Assembly (NCBI GenBank): GCA_040905865.1
Contig: JBBDQU010000070.1
Span: 1 to 64,000, forward strand
DNA length: 64,000 nt
DNA from: Alphaproteobacteria bacterium
GTDB lineage: Bacteria; Pseudomonadota; Alphaproteobacteria; UBA8366; GCA-2717185
Reading direction: 5' to 3'
The position numbers were made by a program, and so were the translations under genes. The notes beneath the pieces were generated by a model. The model was not told where the DNA came from. It did no database searches and worked only from the letters and a program-made list of their open reading frames with translations. Positions 16,613-26,140 of the stretch are shown here, piece by piece. The first letter of the stretch is position 1. Each line of letters begins with the position of its first letter.

Positions 16613-17788
16613 TCAGTCGCGTTCGATGCACATGGCAATGCCCATGCCGCCGCCGATGCAGAGCGTGGCGAGACCTTTCTTCGCGTCGCGGCGGGCCATT
16701 TCATACAGCAGCGTGCAAAGCACACGGGTGCCGCTGGCGCCGATCGGATGGCCGAGCGCGATGGCGCCGCCATTGACATTGACCTTCGATACATCCCAGC
16801 CAAGGTCGCGATTTACCGCGCAGGCCTGCGCGGCGAAGGCTTCGTTCGCTTCGATCAGGTCGAGATCGTCGACGCTCCAGCCGGCTTTCTCCAGCGCGCG
16901 TCGGCTTGCCGGGATCGGCCCGGTGCCCATGATCGTCGGATCGACGCCCGCCGTCGCCCAGGAAACGATCCGGCCGAGCGGCACAATTCCGCGTTTCGTC
17001 GCTTCTTCCGCCCGCATCAGGACAGTCGCGCCGGCGCCGTCATTGATGCCGGATGCGTTGCCGGCTGTCACCGTGCCGTCCTTTTCGAAGGCGGCGCGAA
17101 GCTTGCCGAGGGTTTCCACCGTCGTGCCGGCCTTCGGGTGCTCGTCCGTATCGACAACCGTATCGCCACGCCGCCCCTTGATCGTGACAGGGATGATTTC
17201 ATCGACAAACCGGCCCGCCTTCATCGCCGCTTCGGCTTTCTGCTGCGATGCGGCGGCAAAAGTGTCCTGTTCATCGCGGGTCAGCTGCCATTGCCGGGCG
17301 ACGTTTTCCGCCGTATTGCCCATGTGATAGCCGTTGAACGCGTCGAACAGGCCATCCTTCAGCATCGTGTCGATGAACGTCAGGTCGCCCATTTTCTGAC
17401 CGTTGCGAAGATGCGTGCAATGCGGCGCCTGGCTCATGCTTTCCTGGCCGCCGGCCACGACGATGTCGCAGTCGCCGGTGAGGATCGACTGATAGCCGAG
17501 CGCGACCGTCCGCAGCCCGGAGCCGCAAAGCTGATTGATCTGATAAGCGGTTTTTTCGACCGGAATGCCGGCCTCCATGGCGGCCTGACGGGCGGCGTTC
17601 TGCCCGGTACCCGCCGTCAGGATCTGCCCCATGATGACTTCATCGACCTCACCCGGATCTACCTTTGCCCGCTTCATCGCCTCGGCGATGGCGACCGATC
17701 CCAGATACGAAGCGGGAACCGAACTCAAGCCGCCATTGAACGCACCCACCGGGGTTCGCGCGGCACCTGCGATAACAACATCCGACAT
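16613..17788 (-). CDS. phaA: Acetyl-CoA C-acetyltransferase (beta-ketothiolase)
   Basis: 391 residues, a biosynthetic-type thiolase condensing two acetyl-CoA to acetoacetyl-CoA, the first step of polyhydroxybutyrate synthesis. The nucleophilic cysteine is in [14 protein letters not shown] near residue 88, [11 protein letters not shown] follows, and the C-terminal [17 protein letters not shown] and [13 protein letters not shown] supply the catalytic histidine and cysteine. The ATG at 17788 has AGGAG upstream, better than an ATG 42 bases further up. It is divergent from phaR, supporting a PHB role; no phaB or phaC lies in the window. atoB is an alternative name. Confidence 0.92.
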   Translation of the reverse strand: MSDVVIAGAARTPVGAFNGGLSSVPASYLGSVAIAEAMKRAKVDPGEVDEVIMGQILTAGTGQNAARQAAMEAGIPVEKTAYQINQLCGSGLRTVALGYQSILTGDCDIVVAGGQESMSQAPHCTHLRNGQKMGDLTFIDTMLKDGLFDAFNGYHMGNTAENVARQWQLTRDEQDTFAAASQQKAEAAMKAGRFVDEIIPVTIKGRRGDTVVDTDEHPKAGTTVETLGKLRAAFEKDGTVTAGNASGINDGAGATVLMRAEEATKRGIVPLGRIVSWATAGVDPTIMGTGPIPASRRALEKAGWSVDDLDLIEANEAFAAQACAVNRDLGWDVSKVNVNGGAIALGHPIGASGTRVLCTLLYEMARRDAKKGLATLCIGGGMGIAMCIERD

Positions 17789-17984
17789 GATATAACTCCT
17801 GCTGGTGATAATTCGCCCATCCCGCCGCAAGCAGCTGGCGGCGTATCATTTTGCGACGCAGCATATCGTGACAAGCCGGGGCAAACAAGGAGCGGCGCGC
17901 ATAACGCTCGATTCTCGTCGATGCCGTGTTGTTTTGAAATTCGACGCCCGCATGCGTTGCGGTGCAGCAATCCTTTGATCGCGG

Positions 17985-18004
17985 ACGCATAGGATGTTAT
18001 GCGT
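17985..18004. promoter_or_regulatory. Inverted repeat in the thiolase-phaR divergent region
   Basis: ACGCATA and TATGCGT form perfect 7-base arms around a six-base spacer, 40 bases before the phaR start. A third ATGCGT copy lies at 17952-17957. Position between a divergent metabolic gene and its likely regulator suggests an operator, possibly for PhaR autoregulation. This is inference. Confidence 0.4.
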
Positions 18005-18043
18005 TAATGCTGAAACATTCTGGCACCAACCTTGCGAGGATAC

Positions 18044-18646
18044 ATGGCGGATACAGACGGCAAGACCGGAGCGCCGGTCACGATCAAGAAATACGCCAAT
18101 CGGCGGCTCTACAATACGGCCACGAGCAGCTATGTAACGCTGGAATATCTGTGCCAGATGGTCAAGGACAACGTCGATTTCGTCGTCTACGACGCCAAGA
18201 GCGGCGAGGACATTACCCGGTCGGTCCTGACCCAGATTATCGTCGAAGAGGAAGCGAAGGGGCAGAACCTGCTACCGATTGACTTCCTGCGGCAAGTCAT
18301 CGGTTGTTACGGCGACGCGATGCAACAGACGCTGCTGCCGCGTTTTCTGGAGCATTCGATGTCGACCTTCATGAACAATCAGACAAAGATGCAGGAAACG
18401 CTCCGCGAATCCTTCGGCAATGTCTTCCCTATCGGATCGCTGGACGACCTTGGTCGCCAGAACATGAACATGTTCGAAAAGGCGATGGAACTGTTCAAGC
18501 CGTTCGGCGGCAACACGGGTGAAAAAGCCGATGCATCGGCACAGGCAAAGCCTGCCGCAGCGGACGATGACAAGATCGACGCGCTGACGCAGAAACTGGA
18601 TGCGCTGCAGATGCAGATCGACGCGCTGTCAAAAAAAGAGAGTTGA
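18044..18646 (+). CDS. phaR: Polyhydroxyalkanoate synthesis repressor PhaR
   Basis: 200 residues. The N-terminal DNA-binding domain reads VTIKKYANRRLYNTATSSYVT (quoted as starting VTIKKYANRRLY), typical of PHB_acc_N, followed by the PHB accumulation regulatory domain with the VYDAKSGEDITRSVLTQII and LLPIDFLRQVI segments. The last about 60 residues are low-complexity, then a heptad-like DALTQKLDALQMQIDALSK coiled coil. The protein binds PHB and represses phasin and PHB genes in relatives. ATG 18044 is preceded by GAGGA, favouring it over an ATG 12 bases upstream. Confidence 0.95.
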   Translation: MADTDGKTGAPVTIKKYANRRLYNTATSSYVTLEYLCQMVKDNVDFVVYDAKSGEDITRSVLTQIIVEEEAKGQNLLPIDFLRQVIGCYGDAMQQTLLPRFLEHSMSTFMNNQTKMQETLRESFGNVFPIGSLDDLGRQNMNMFEKAMELFKPFGGNTGEKADASAQAKPAAADDDKIDALTQKLDALQMQIDALSKKES

Positions 18647-18657
18647 GCCGTCGCCGC

Positions 18658-20319
18658 CTAACCGGCGTCCGCGAAATCGCGATGAGTCAGGGCTGGACGG
18701 CCCAGTTCCCAGCCCTGCAGATAGGTAACACCCCGCCCCAGCAGAAAGTCGAGGTCGGCCCGGGATTCGACGCATTCGGCAACGGTTTCGATCCCGTATG
18801 ACGTTGTCATTCCAAGCAGGGTATCGATGAATTCCTGGTTTTCGGCATTGTCCGCCACGCCGCGGACATAGGCGCCGTCAATTTTCACCGTATCGACCGG
18901 AAATGTCTGCAAATGGCGGAAATTCGTGTAGCCGACGCCAAAATCGTCCAGCGATACGCGGCAGCCAAGCGCGCGCACGGACGAGACGAAACGCAGCGAA
19001 TCCTCGAAATCATACAGTTCCGCAGTTTCAGTTATTTCCACAATCAGGCGCCGCGCGATATCGGGGCGTTCGCCAACCGCGCCGTTCAGACGTCGCAGCC
19101 ATGCGCGGTCGGTCACCGTCAGTCCGGAAATATTCATCGCCAGATGCAGTTCCGGATACTGTTCCAGTTCCGCGATGGCGAGGTCCAGGACATAACGGTC
19201 AACGCGCTGTGAATAGCCCAGCTTTTCGGCGACCGGGACGAAAACAGAAGCCGGAATCGGCGCATTGTCCCCATCCAGTATCCGCAACAGGGTTTCGTAA
19301 TAGGCTATTTCACGGTCGGCAGAGCGGATAACCGGCTGAAAGGCGAAGGCGACGTGACCGTCGCGCAACGCCTGCATCAGCGACGCGCCGATATCCTCCT
19401 GATCGTGGCCCTGTCCGAACGGCGCAGAGGCCTTGCGGTAGGACGCGAACCTCCCTGCCCCGCGCCGCATCGCATCGTCAAGCGCCCGGATCCCGCAATG
19501 CATGGCCGCGTTCGTTGTCCTGACGACCGAAGGGAAAAGCACGCCGCCGACCGAAACGGTGACCGACAGGGGGCCGGCGGGGGTCAGGACGGGACTGGCG
19601 GCAACCTTTGCCATGATCTTGTCCGCGACCGCGGCAAGACCGGGTTCCGTGCAATGGCTCAGCACAACGCCGAAACGAAAGGCGTCCAGCCGGCCGATCA
19701 CATCCGCCGTGCGGACACATTCCTCAATCTTCTGGCCGACCGAAACGAAAATCCTGTCCCGTACCGTTTCGTCATATGCGGCAGTCAGGCTGGCCATCCC
19801 GTCGATTCCGACAACCAGATACCCCCCTTCCGACACATATCGTTGTGTATGGGACAGCGCGTGCTCAAGCGATTCCCGTAACCGGGACTGGTTGTAATGA
19901 CCGGTCAGCGCGTCGTAGACGGCCGCGTCGCGCTGGACTTCCTCCGCCGACTTGCGATCGGTGATAATCCGCAGCGTTCCCGTCATACGGTGCGCGCCGC
20001 CGTCGGGCCCGGTTTCGATTCTGCCGCGGTCATGCACCCAGCAGATGGAACCATCCGGCCGCCGCAGGCGGTATTCGCAATCAAAACGCCCCCCCGCAGA
20101 CACATGATGCGCCAGAGCCTCCAGGCGCCGCGACTGGTCCTCGGCATTGACATGCGACTGGTATGTCGCGCCGTCGGTCATGTGATCGGCGCCGATCAGG
20201 GCATCGACATCGCCAAAAAAAATCATCCGGTCACTGGCGATATCCCATTCATAGGAGATATCGCCAGCGGCCATCAACGCATCGAGGAGTACCCCCGACT
20301 TTGCGGTAGAGTCGGTCAT
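18658..20319 (-). CDS. PAS-GGDEF-EAL protein, probable c-di-GMP phosphodiesterase
   Basis: 553 residues, no membrane segment. A PAS domain (about 15-130, with YEWDIASDRMIFFGDVDALIG) precedes a GGDEF-fold domain (about 135-295) and an EAL domain (about 310-550). The cyclase motif is degenerate: after GRL the expected GGDEF reads DAFRF, so synthesis is unlikely. The EAL domain retains the glutamate in YYETLLRIL, NIS, EITE, DDFGVGYTNF and VKIDGAYVRG, but has AECVE for AEGVE. I infer a cytoplasmic c-di-GMP hydrolase whose GGDEF may sense GTP. It converges with phaR 11 bases away. Confidence 0.92.
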   Translation of the reverse strand: MTDSTAKSGVLLDALMAAGDISYEWDIASDRMIFFGDVDALIGADHMTDGATYQSHVNAEDQSRRLEALAHHVSAGGRFDCEYRLRRPDGSICWVHDRGRIETGPDGGAHRMTGTLRIITDRKSAEEVQRDAAVYDALTGHYNQSRLRESLEHALSHTQRYVSEGGYLVVGIDGMASLTAAYDETVRDRIFVSVGQKIEECVRTADVIGRLDAFRFGVVLSHCTEPGLAAVADKIMAKVAASPVLTPAGPLSVTVSVGGVLFPSVVRTTNAAMHCGIRALDDAMRRGAGRFASYRKASAPFGQGHDQEDIGASLMQALRDGHVAFAFQPVIRSADREIAYYETLLRILDGDNAPIPASVFVPVAEKLGYSQRVDRYVLDLAIAELEQYPELHLAMNISGLTVTDRAWLRRLNGAVGERPDIARRLIVEITETAELYDFEDSLRFVSSVRALGCRVSLDDFGVGYTNFRHLQTFPVDTVKIDGAYVRGVADNAENQEFIDTLLGMTTSYGIETVAECVESRADLDFLLGRGVTYLQGWELGRPALTHRDFADAG

Positions 20320-20386
20320 AAGCGATTTAGTACCAGCATTTCCGGCATTCGTCTAAAATTTTATCTAATTAACAGGTAAAATAAAG

Positions 20387-21187
20387 CTAACTGCGAAGCC
20401 ATCGGTTTTTTTGATAATCAACCGTTAAGGATTCCTGACCCGGCATGCGATAGGATCGTTTGAGGGAGATAACAATCAGCATCCGGAACGCCATCGACCG
20501 GCCCAGAACCGGCGCCAGAATATTTTCCAGCGCAGTCAACGGCCCGGCCAGCCATGCGGGCAGCAGGCTCCAGGACTGGAAACCGCCCGTCAGCGGATAG
20601 GCGAACAACGCCAGATATTCCGCCATGTCGACGGAAAGTCCGGGAAAAGCCTTTTCGAAAGCCGCCTGCCGCGCCATTCCGCCAAACAGCAGAGTCGGGA
20701 TTGCCTGATTGGAATCGAACGGGTCGCGACCGGTATCCAGCGGCCCGTCTGCGAAGGGATCCTCGGTCATATTCACCGGTTCGGCATGGAACCTGTCATA
20801 GAAAACGTGGCTGACCGGCGTAATGGCCGGTTCCAGCATGACGATCCGCCCGTCGGCGCGAAGAACGCGCATGGCCTCCCTGAAGAAAAGGGCCGGGCGC
20901 TGCAAGTGATGCAGGACGTCGAACATGACGATATTGTCGAAGCTCGCTTCGTCAAAAGGCAGCCGGTGCGCATCGCACACCGCATCCAGCCACGCGGCGG
21001 TCATGATATCCGTTGAAATGACATCCGGCGCGAACGATTTGAAATTTCCCGACCCGCCGCCGATTTCCAGTGTCCTGCCCGCCCGGCAGGCCTTCGCCAT
21101 ACGCCGGTACCAGCCCTGGTAGACGTTGCGCAGGACCGGTTTCGCCATCCAGATGGCGCGATAATCCGCCGGGCGGGCGGGCGCCAT
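20387..21187 (-). CDS. Class I SAM-dependent methyltransferase (Methyltransf_11)
   Basis: 266 residues. Motif I is GRTLEIGGGSGNFKSFAPD, followed by the acidic STDIMTAAWLD and the post-I motif NIVMFDVLHHLQRPALFFREAM. A C-terminal hydrophobic stretch (LLPAWLAGPLTALENILAPVLGRS) may touch the membrane. It starts two bases past the stop of the methyltransferase-GT2 fusion gene, so both are likely co-expressed. The substrate is probably a glycan or lipid intermediate, inferred from context only. Confidence 0.88.
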   Translation of the reverse strand: MAPARPADYRAIWMAKPVLRNVYQGWYRRMAKACRAGRTLEIGGGSGNFKSFAPDVISTDIMTAAWLDAVCDAHRLPFDEASFDNIVMFDVLHHLQRPALFFREAMRVLRADGRIVMLEPAITPVSHVFYDRFHAEPVNMTEDPFADGPLDTGRDPFDSNQAIPTLLFGGMARQAAFEKAFPGLSVDMAEYLALFAYPLTGGFQSWSLLPAWLAGPLTALENILAPVLGRSMAFRMLIVISLKRSYRMPGQESLTVDYQKNRWLRS

Positions 21188-21189
21188 CG

Positions 21190-22656
21190 TCAGAACGCCT
21201 TCAACCGGAAAAAGGCAAACACCACCATCCGCACCAGCAACCAGCCATGCGAAAACCGGGAAATCTGCGTTTCGCCGTAGCGTCGGCTGGCGTAGCGGAT
21301 CGGTATCTCGGCCACTTTCAGGTTCAGCTTGGTGGCGCCGAAAATAAGGTCGAAATCGCCGAATGGATCAAAATCGCCAAAATAGTCACGGTTGGCGGCA
21401 ATGGCGTCGTAATGCCGCCGGCGCAAAACCTTGGTGCCGCACAACGTATCCGTAAAGCGCTGGTTCAACAGCCAGCTGAACAGCAGTGAGAAAATCTGAT
21501 TGGCGACCCAGTTGAGGAATCGCATCGCTTCACTTTCCATGGGATACACGAGCCGGGAACCGTTGATGAATTCACCCTTGCCCGATACCAGCGCGTGGTA
21601 GAATTTCGGCAGGTCCTCCGGCGGCATGGTCAGGTCTGAGTCCAGGATCATCAGGACATCGCCCCGCGCGAGATCGTACCCCTTGCGCATTGCATCGCCC
21701 TTGCCCTTGCCTTCCTGCCGAACCGCCTTGATATCCCATTCCCCGGCATAGGCGTCACGGACCCTTTCGCATTCCGCGAAGGTTCCGTCGCTGGAATGCC
21801 CCTCGACGAAGAGTATTTCCATGTCTTCGGCAAATCGGGGCATCCGCCGGATCGCCGGCTCGATATTGCCGCGCTCGTTACGGCAGGGAATGATAACCGT
21901 CACGGAAAGCGGGCCGAGCGACTGCGTCGGCATCGGCCGGGCCACCATGTAGTTGCGCAGCGAAAACCGGCGGATCAGCGGCAGGGTGCCGATGAACCGG
22001 TTTATGACCGGTCCGATTCCGAACAGCCGCCGCGGGACAAGCTGCCGCCAGTCCCGCTTGATAATATCGAAATCGGCCAGCGACAGCAGGTTGCCTATAT
22101 CGCTCGTCGACAGCCAGTTGAGCGGCGGCTGACGCATCTTCAGCCCGAACAGTTCCGCGACAGAGAGTATCGGTTCCCAGTATTTCGAATAATAGGCGAT
22201 GACGATCCGCGTATCCGGCGTACACAGGGAATGCAGGTTTCGCAGGGCGGTTTCGCAATCGTCAAAGTAGCCGATCGTATCGGAAACGACGATCACGTCG
22301 AACGGCCCGCCGAGCCGCGCCGCAAGCTCCGGGTCTTCCGCATCGCCCTGGATGAATTCCAGGTCCGGGTAATTTTCCCGGGCGATTTCGACCATACGGG
22401 AACTGAAATCGACGCCGACGCCGCGGCCGGGTTTCAGCCCGGCAAGCAGATGCCCGGTGCCGCAACCGATATCGAGCACGCGCAATCCGCTGGGGATCAG
22501 GAATTGCAGGTAACGCTCATGTTCGGCGTTGAAGTAATGGTTCTTCTGCCGCCAGGCATCGCGACTATCGGCAATGCGATCTATCCACGCGATCATCGCT
22601 TCCTTGCGTGGCGAACCTGGCCTCCGGGCATCGATCATGGCTACGTGTTTCTCCAT
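21190..22656 (-). CDS. Bifunctional methyltransferase-GT2 glycosyltransferase fusion
   Basis: 488 residues from the ATG at 22656. An alternative ATG at 22638 lies two bases after the upstream stop; neither has a strong ribosome-binding site. The N-terminal half is a class I methyltransferase (RVLDIGCGTGHLLAGL near residue 60, then GVGVDFSSRMVEIAREN and VIVVSDTIGYFDD). The C-terminal half is a GT2 domain of the polyprenyl-phosphate mannose/glucose synthase type: VTVIIPCRNERGNIEPAI, DVLMILDSDLTMPPEDLP with its DxD metal site, FTDTLCGTKVLRRRHYDAI, and a basic amphipathic tail. Fusion of these two domains is uncommon. The flanking UPF0104 and methyltransferase genes suggest envelope glycan or glycolipid assembly. 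Confidence 0.88.
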   Translation of the reverse strand: MEKHVAMIDARRPGSPRKEAMIAWIDRIADSRDAWRQKNHYFNAEHERYLQFLIPSGLRVLDIGCGTGHLLAGLKPGRGVGVDFSSRMVEIARENYPDLEFIQGDAEDPELAARLGGPFDVIVVSDTIGYFDDCETALRNLHSLCTPDTRIVIAYYSKYWEPILSVAELFGLKMRQPPLNWLSTSDIGNLLSLADFDIIKRDWRQLVPRRLFGIGPVINRFIGTLPLIRRFSLRNYMVARPMPTQSLGPLSVTVIIPCRNERGNIEPAIRRMPRFAEDMEILFVEGHSSDGTFAECERVRDAYAGEWDIKAVRQEGKGKGDAMRKGYDLARGDVLMILDSDLTMPPEDLPKFYHALVSGKGEFINGSRLVYPMESEAMRFLNWVANQIFSLLFSWLLNQRFTDTLCGTKVLRRRHYDAIAANRDYFGDFDPFGDFDLIFGATKLNLKVAEIPIRYASRRYGETQISRFSHGWLLVRMVVFAFFRLKAF

Positions 22657-23768
22657 CGGCCTGTTATTCCGTTTCCAGTTCTGAGTTGCCGGCCCGACAG
22701 CAACCACAGGACCCCGCCGGGCAAACCGGTGGCGACGAGCAGGGCGCCGAACGTCAGCGATACGACCAGCGCGTCCGCCGCAGGAATACCGACGAACCCG
22801 AACGCCACGACCATCGCCCCTTCGCGTACGCCCCATCCCGCGATGGATACCGGAATCATGGATACCAGAATTACCGGCGGCACGAGAACCAGGCAATGAA
22901 TCAACGGAAGTTCAGCCGATATGGACAGGCCGATCAACCAGACTGTAAGCATTGTAAAGGCGATGATGACAGCCGCGAGGCCAAGCGCCGCACCGACCGG
23001 AACAGTCTGTACCGAAAAACGGCGCGCCGCCATTCCGAACGCCACGAGCGGCCGTAATGCCCGCCATCGCCCCGCGAATTGACCCGCGCGCCCACCCAAC
23101 GCGATCAGGAAGGCAATCCCCGCCGATCCCGCGACGATCAGAAGTAGTATGCTCCAGCGGGCGGCTGAGTCCCCGGTCAGCGTAAACAGGATCGGCAGCG
23201 TCAGGGTCACGACAATCAGCGAGGCCGCGAGAGCGCAGAACCGGTCGAGAATGACAGAAATCGCCGCCTGCTCCATCGAAACCCGATCGCTGCGAAAGAA
23301 CCAGATTCGCACGACGTCGCCGCCGATCGTCGATGGCAGTGTCTGATTGAAAAACTGGCCGACAAATGTCAGCCACAACGCCCGTCCAACCGCAAGGGGA
23401 ATGTCAAGTGTCCGGCAGACGACAACCCAGCGCAGGGAAAGAACTGCCGATGCCGCTACCGTCAGGCCAAATGCCACGACGATGGGGCCCGACGACATCC
23501 GGCCTGCCGCTTCAGCGACCGGCGTGAGATCGATACGGCTGAAAAGCCACCAGAGCAACAGGACCGAGACAGCCGACTTGACTACGAAAATGAGCCATTT
23601 TTTCACTATGAAGCGCGCCGATTTTGCCGGTTCCGGGAAATCCGGCACCGTGCCGGAACGTGGCGCGGTGTTTAGCAGTTTCGTCGCGCCATGGGCAAGG
23701 CTGGCGGGAGCTGATGCCTGAATCAGATCACGGTTTGCCGGAAACGCCTCTGGCGATCCAGCAGCCAT
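22641..23768 (-). CDS. UPF0104/LPG-synthase-TM family membrane protein
   Basis: Up to 375 residues with about eight membrane segments. The body matches the lysylphosphatidylglycerol synthase TM domain/UPF0104 family: VSVLLLWWLFSRIDL (TM1), VGQFFNQTLPSTIGGDVVRIW, then MIPVSIAGWGVREGAMVVAFG. Relatives flip or stabilise lipid-linked substrates. The start is uncertain: ATG 23768 gives a 54-residue N-terminal extension, whereas GTG 23606 (VKKWLIF) fits the family better, but neither has a clear ribosome-binding site. It overlaps the fusion gene downstream by 16 bases if that starts at 22656. A paralogue lies at 36105-37031. Confidence 0.85.
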   Translation of the reverse strand: MAAGSPEAFPANRDLIQASAPASLAHGATKLLNTAPRSGTVPDFPEPAKSARFIVKKWLIFVVKSAVSVLLLWWLFSRIDLTPVAEAAGRMSSGPIVVAFGLTVAASAVLSLRWVVVCRTLDIPLAVGRALWLTFVGQFFNQTLPSTIGGDVVRIWFFRSDRVSMEQAAISVILDRFCALAASLIVVTLTLPILFTLTGDSAARWSILLLIVAGSAGIAFLIALGGRAGQFAGRWRALRPLVAFGMAARRFSVQTVPVGAALGLAAVIIAFTMLTVWLIGLSISAELPLIHCLVLVPPVILVSMIPVSIAGWGVREGAMVVAFGFVGIPAADALVVSLTFGALLVATGLPGGVLWLLSGRQLRTGNGITGRWRNT

Positions 23769-24094
23769 GTGAATCTGATCAGGATGAATGACATCATGGC
23801 GGAAGTTATGCCATTGTGACGTGCAAATGGTACCGAAGCGTGCCGTCGGGTGGTTATATGCTGTGTGAAACGGAACGAACCAATGGCTGATATCCCAAAG
23901 GCACTGGTACAATTCCGGACACGCCTCCAGTAACGAGACGGGTGGCAAGTTGAGTATCCAGAAGTATATCCGGCGGGATCGCGGCGGCGGTGGAACCTGC
24001 CGGCTACTTACCCGAAATCCGCCATCCCCCAGTCCTTTACCCGGCGCGGCGCATGGCGCTGTATACGGTAATCGGCAAGCACCCCGTGAGAACC
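23769..24094. other. Intergenic region between divergent units
   Basis: About 325 bases between the minus-strand UPF0104 module and the plus-strand TRAP permease genes. It presumably carries both promoters. I find no gene, tRNA or convincing hairpin. Part of it may be coding if either neighbour starts further upstream than chosen. Confidence 0.45.
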
Positions 24095-24730
24095 ATGCTT
24101 GACAGACTTCTCGTAGGCGCGGAGAAAGTGTCGCGGATTGCCGTCTGGATCGGCGGCGCGCTGCTGATTTTCGCTGCCGTCATGACAACGATCGACGTCA
24201 TCGTCCGGAAGATCTTCAACTGGTCGTTCGGTGGCGCGGATGAAATTGCGGGCTATATATTCGCCATTTCCACAGCGCTGGCATTCGCATTCGCGACATT
24301 GCAGCGAACCCATGTACGGATCGACGCGCTGTACCTGCAATTGCCGAAAGTCGTCCGGCCGTTTCTCGACATTCTGGGGTTCCTGCTCCTGGGCGGATTT
24401 CTGACGATCGTCACCGAACGCGCCTTTGCCGTCTGGCTGAACAGCTACGAAAGCGATTCGGTATCGATTACGCCGCTGGTGACGCCGCTGGCCATACCGC
24501 AAGGCTTCTGGCTGGTCGGTCTGGGCTTTTTCATGGTTGTTTTCGCCCTGATGCTGATTCGGCTGATCGTCGCGCTGTTTCAGCGGGACTGGCTGCGCAT
24601 TGCGCAGTTGGTCGGTCCGCGCGGGATCGAGGAAGAAGTCGCCGAGGAACGCGCCCATGCGCGCGCCGAAATAGAACGCGAACACGCACTCAACGAACGG
24701 GCCCGCCTGAAACGCGGCGAAGACGACTGA
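24095..24730 (+). CDS. dctQ: TRAP transporter small permease (DctQ-like)
   Basis: 211 residues with four membrane segments, the small integral subunit of a tripartite ATP-independent periplasmic transporter. TM1 is IAVWIGGALLIFAAVMTTIDVIV, then SFGGADEIAGYIFAISTALAFAFATLQRTHVRID, the DctQ core. ATG 24095 places the first membrane segment about 15 residues in, as usual; an ATG at 24053 is possible. The last about 45 residues are a charged helix (EEEVAEERAHARAEIERE) longer than typical. It is followed after one base by the large permease. No DctP binding protein is nearby. Confidence 0.88.
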   Translation: MLDRLLVGAEKVSRIAVWIGGALLIFAAVMTTIDVIVRKIFNWSFGGADEIAGYIFAISTALAFAFATLQRTHVRIDALYLQLPKVVRPFLDILGFLLLGGFLTIVTERAFAVWLNSYESDSVSITPLVTPLAIPQGFWLVGLGFFMVVFALMLIRLIVALFQRDWLRIAQLVGPRGIEEEVAEERAHARAEIEREHALNERARLKRGEDD

Positions 24731-24731
24731 C

Positions 24732-26015
24732 ATGCTGGCGTGGACCGGAGTAATACTTCTGTCGTTGCTGGCGCTGAGTGTGCCGGTCGCCGGCGCACTC
24801 GGCTGGCTGGGGCTCATCCTCGACAATTTCTATTCGCTGATGCCGCTTCACCTCGCGCTTGGCGAAGTCGTCTGGCAGAACGCCATCGAATACGTGCTGG
24901 TCGCCATCCCGCTATTCATCCTGCTGGGCGAAATCCTGCTGCGCGCGGGCATCGCCGAACGCATGTACGGCGCGATGGTGCAGTGGTTGTCGTGGCTGCC
25001 CGGCGGCACGATGCATTCGAATATCGGCTCCTGCGCCATCTTTGCGGCATCGTCCGGATCCAGCGTCGCCACGGCCGCCACGGTCGGCACCGTCGCCTAT
25101 CCGGAAATTGCCCGGCGCGGCTATAACGAACCGTTGTTCCTGGGCACGCTCGCCGCCGGCGGCACGCTTGGCATCCTGATTCCGCCATCGATAAACCTGA
25201 TCATATACGGGTTACTGACCGATACGTCCGTGCCGCAGCTCTATCTCGCCGGGTTTATTCCCGGCGTACTGCTTGCCAGCCTGTTCATGCTGACCATCCT
25301 GATCGCTGTCCTGATCAAGCCGAAATGGGGCGGCAGCCCGGTTGAAACGACTTGGGACATGCGCTGGGAATCGCTGCCGCACCTTCTGCCGCCGCTGGGC
25401 ATCTTCGTCGTCGTCGTCGGCTCGATCTATGCCGGCGTCGCGACCCCGACCGAAGCGGCGTCCGTCGGGGTGGTCGCCTCGATTATCCTCGCCGCCTGTT
25501 TCGGCGCACTGAACATAACCATGCTGCGCGAGGCTGTCGAAGGAACGTTGCGAACCACCGCAATGGTGATGCTGATTATCTTTGCGGCCCTGTTCCTCAA
25601 CTTTGTGCTGGCCGCCGTCGGCATGACCGGCAGGCTGATCGACCTGATCGACAACCTGGGCGTGACGCCGATGCAGACGCTTTGGGTCATCATCGCATTC
25701 TATATCGTTCTCGGCTGCTTCATGGAAACGCTGTCGATGCTGATCACGACAACCCCCCTGATTGCCCCGATCCTGATCGGGCTGGGCTTCGATCCGGTCT
25801 GGCTCGGCATCCTGGTGACTATCCTGCTGGAAACCGCGCTGATTACGCCGCCCGTCGGCGTCAATCTGTATATCGTGCATGGTGTCCGCGATGGGGGGGC
25901 AATGAACGATGTGATTGTCGGTACCCTGCCCTTTGTACTGACCATGTTCGTCATGATCGGCCTGCTCGTCCTGTTCCCTCAGGTTGCGCTTTTCCTGCCC
26001 CAGATGTTCTATTGA
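24732..26015 (+). CDS. dctM: TRAP transporter large permease (DctM-like)
   Basis: 427 residues, about 12 membrane segments, the sodium-driven transport subunit of TRAP systems. Family blocks include VAIPLFILLGEILLRAGIAERM, the repeat-entry NIGSCAIFAASSGSSVATAATVGTVAYPE region (begins NIGSCAIFAASSG) and GTLGILIPPSINLIIYG, matched in the second half by TPLIAPILIGLGFDP and ETALITPPVGVNLY. It pairs with the small permease one base upstream. The substrate should be a carboxylate by family habit; the CoA genes downstream agree. Confidence 0.93.
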   Translation: MLAWTGVILLSLLALSVPVAGALGWLGLILDNFYSLMPLHLALGEVVWQNAIEYVLVAIPLFILLGEILLRAGIAERMYGAMVQWLSWLPGGTMHSNIGSCAIFAASSGSSVATAATVGTVAYPEIARRGYNEPLFLGTLAAGGTLGILIPPSINLIIYGLLTDTSVPQLYLAGFIPGVLLASLFMLTILIAVLIKPKWGGSPVETTWDMRWESLPHLLPPLGIFVVVVGSIYAGVATPTEAASVGVVASIILAACFGALNITMLREAVEGTLRTTAMVMLIIFAALFLNFVLAAVGMTGRLIDLIDNLGVTPMQTLWVIIAFYIVLGCFMETLSMLITTTPLIAPILIGLGFDPVWLGILVTILLETALITPPVGVNLYIVHGVRDGGAMNDVIVGTLPFVLTMFVMIGLLVLFPQVALFLPQMFY

Positions 26016-26140
26016 CGGAATTGTTGCAGGGACATCCGATCAGAGTAAAGCCGTAAACCGGATTTTCAGATGACGCTGGCCCGCAACGTTCCAAAACCGC
26101 AGTGTTTTCAGTGCAGACAAAGGGAAGTACGCTTTTGACC

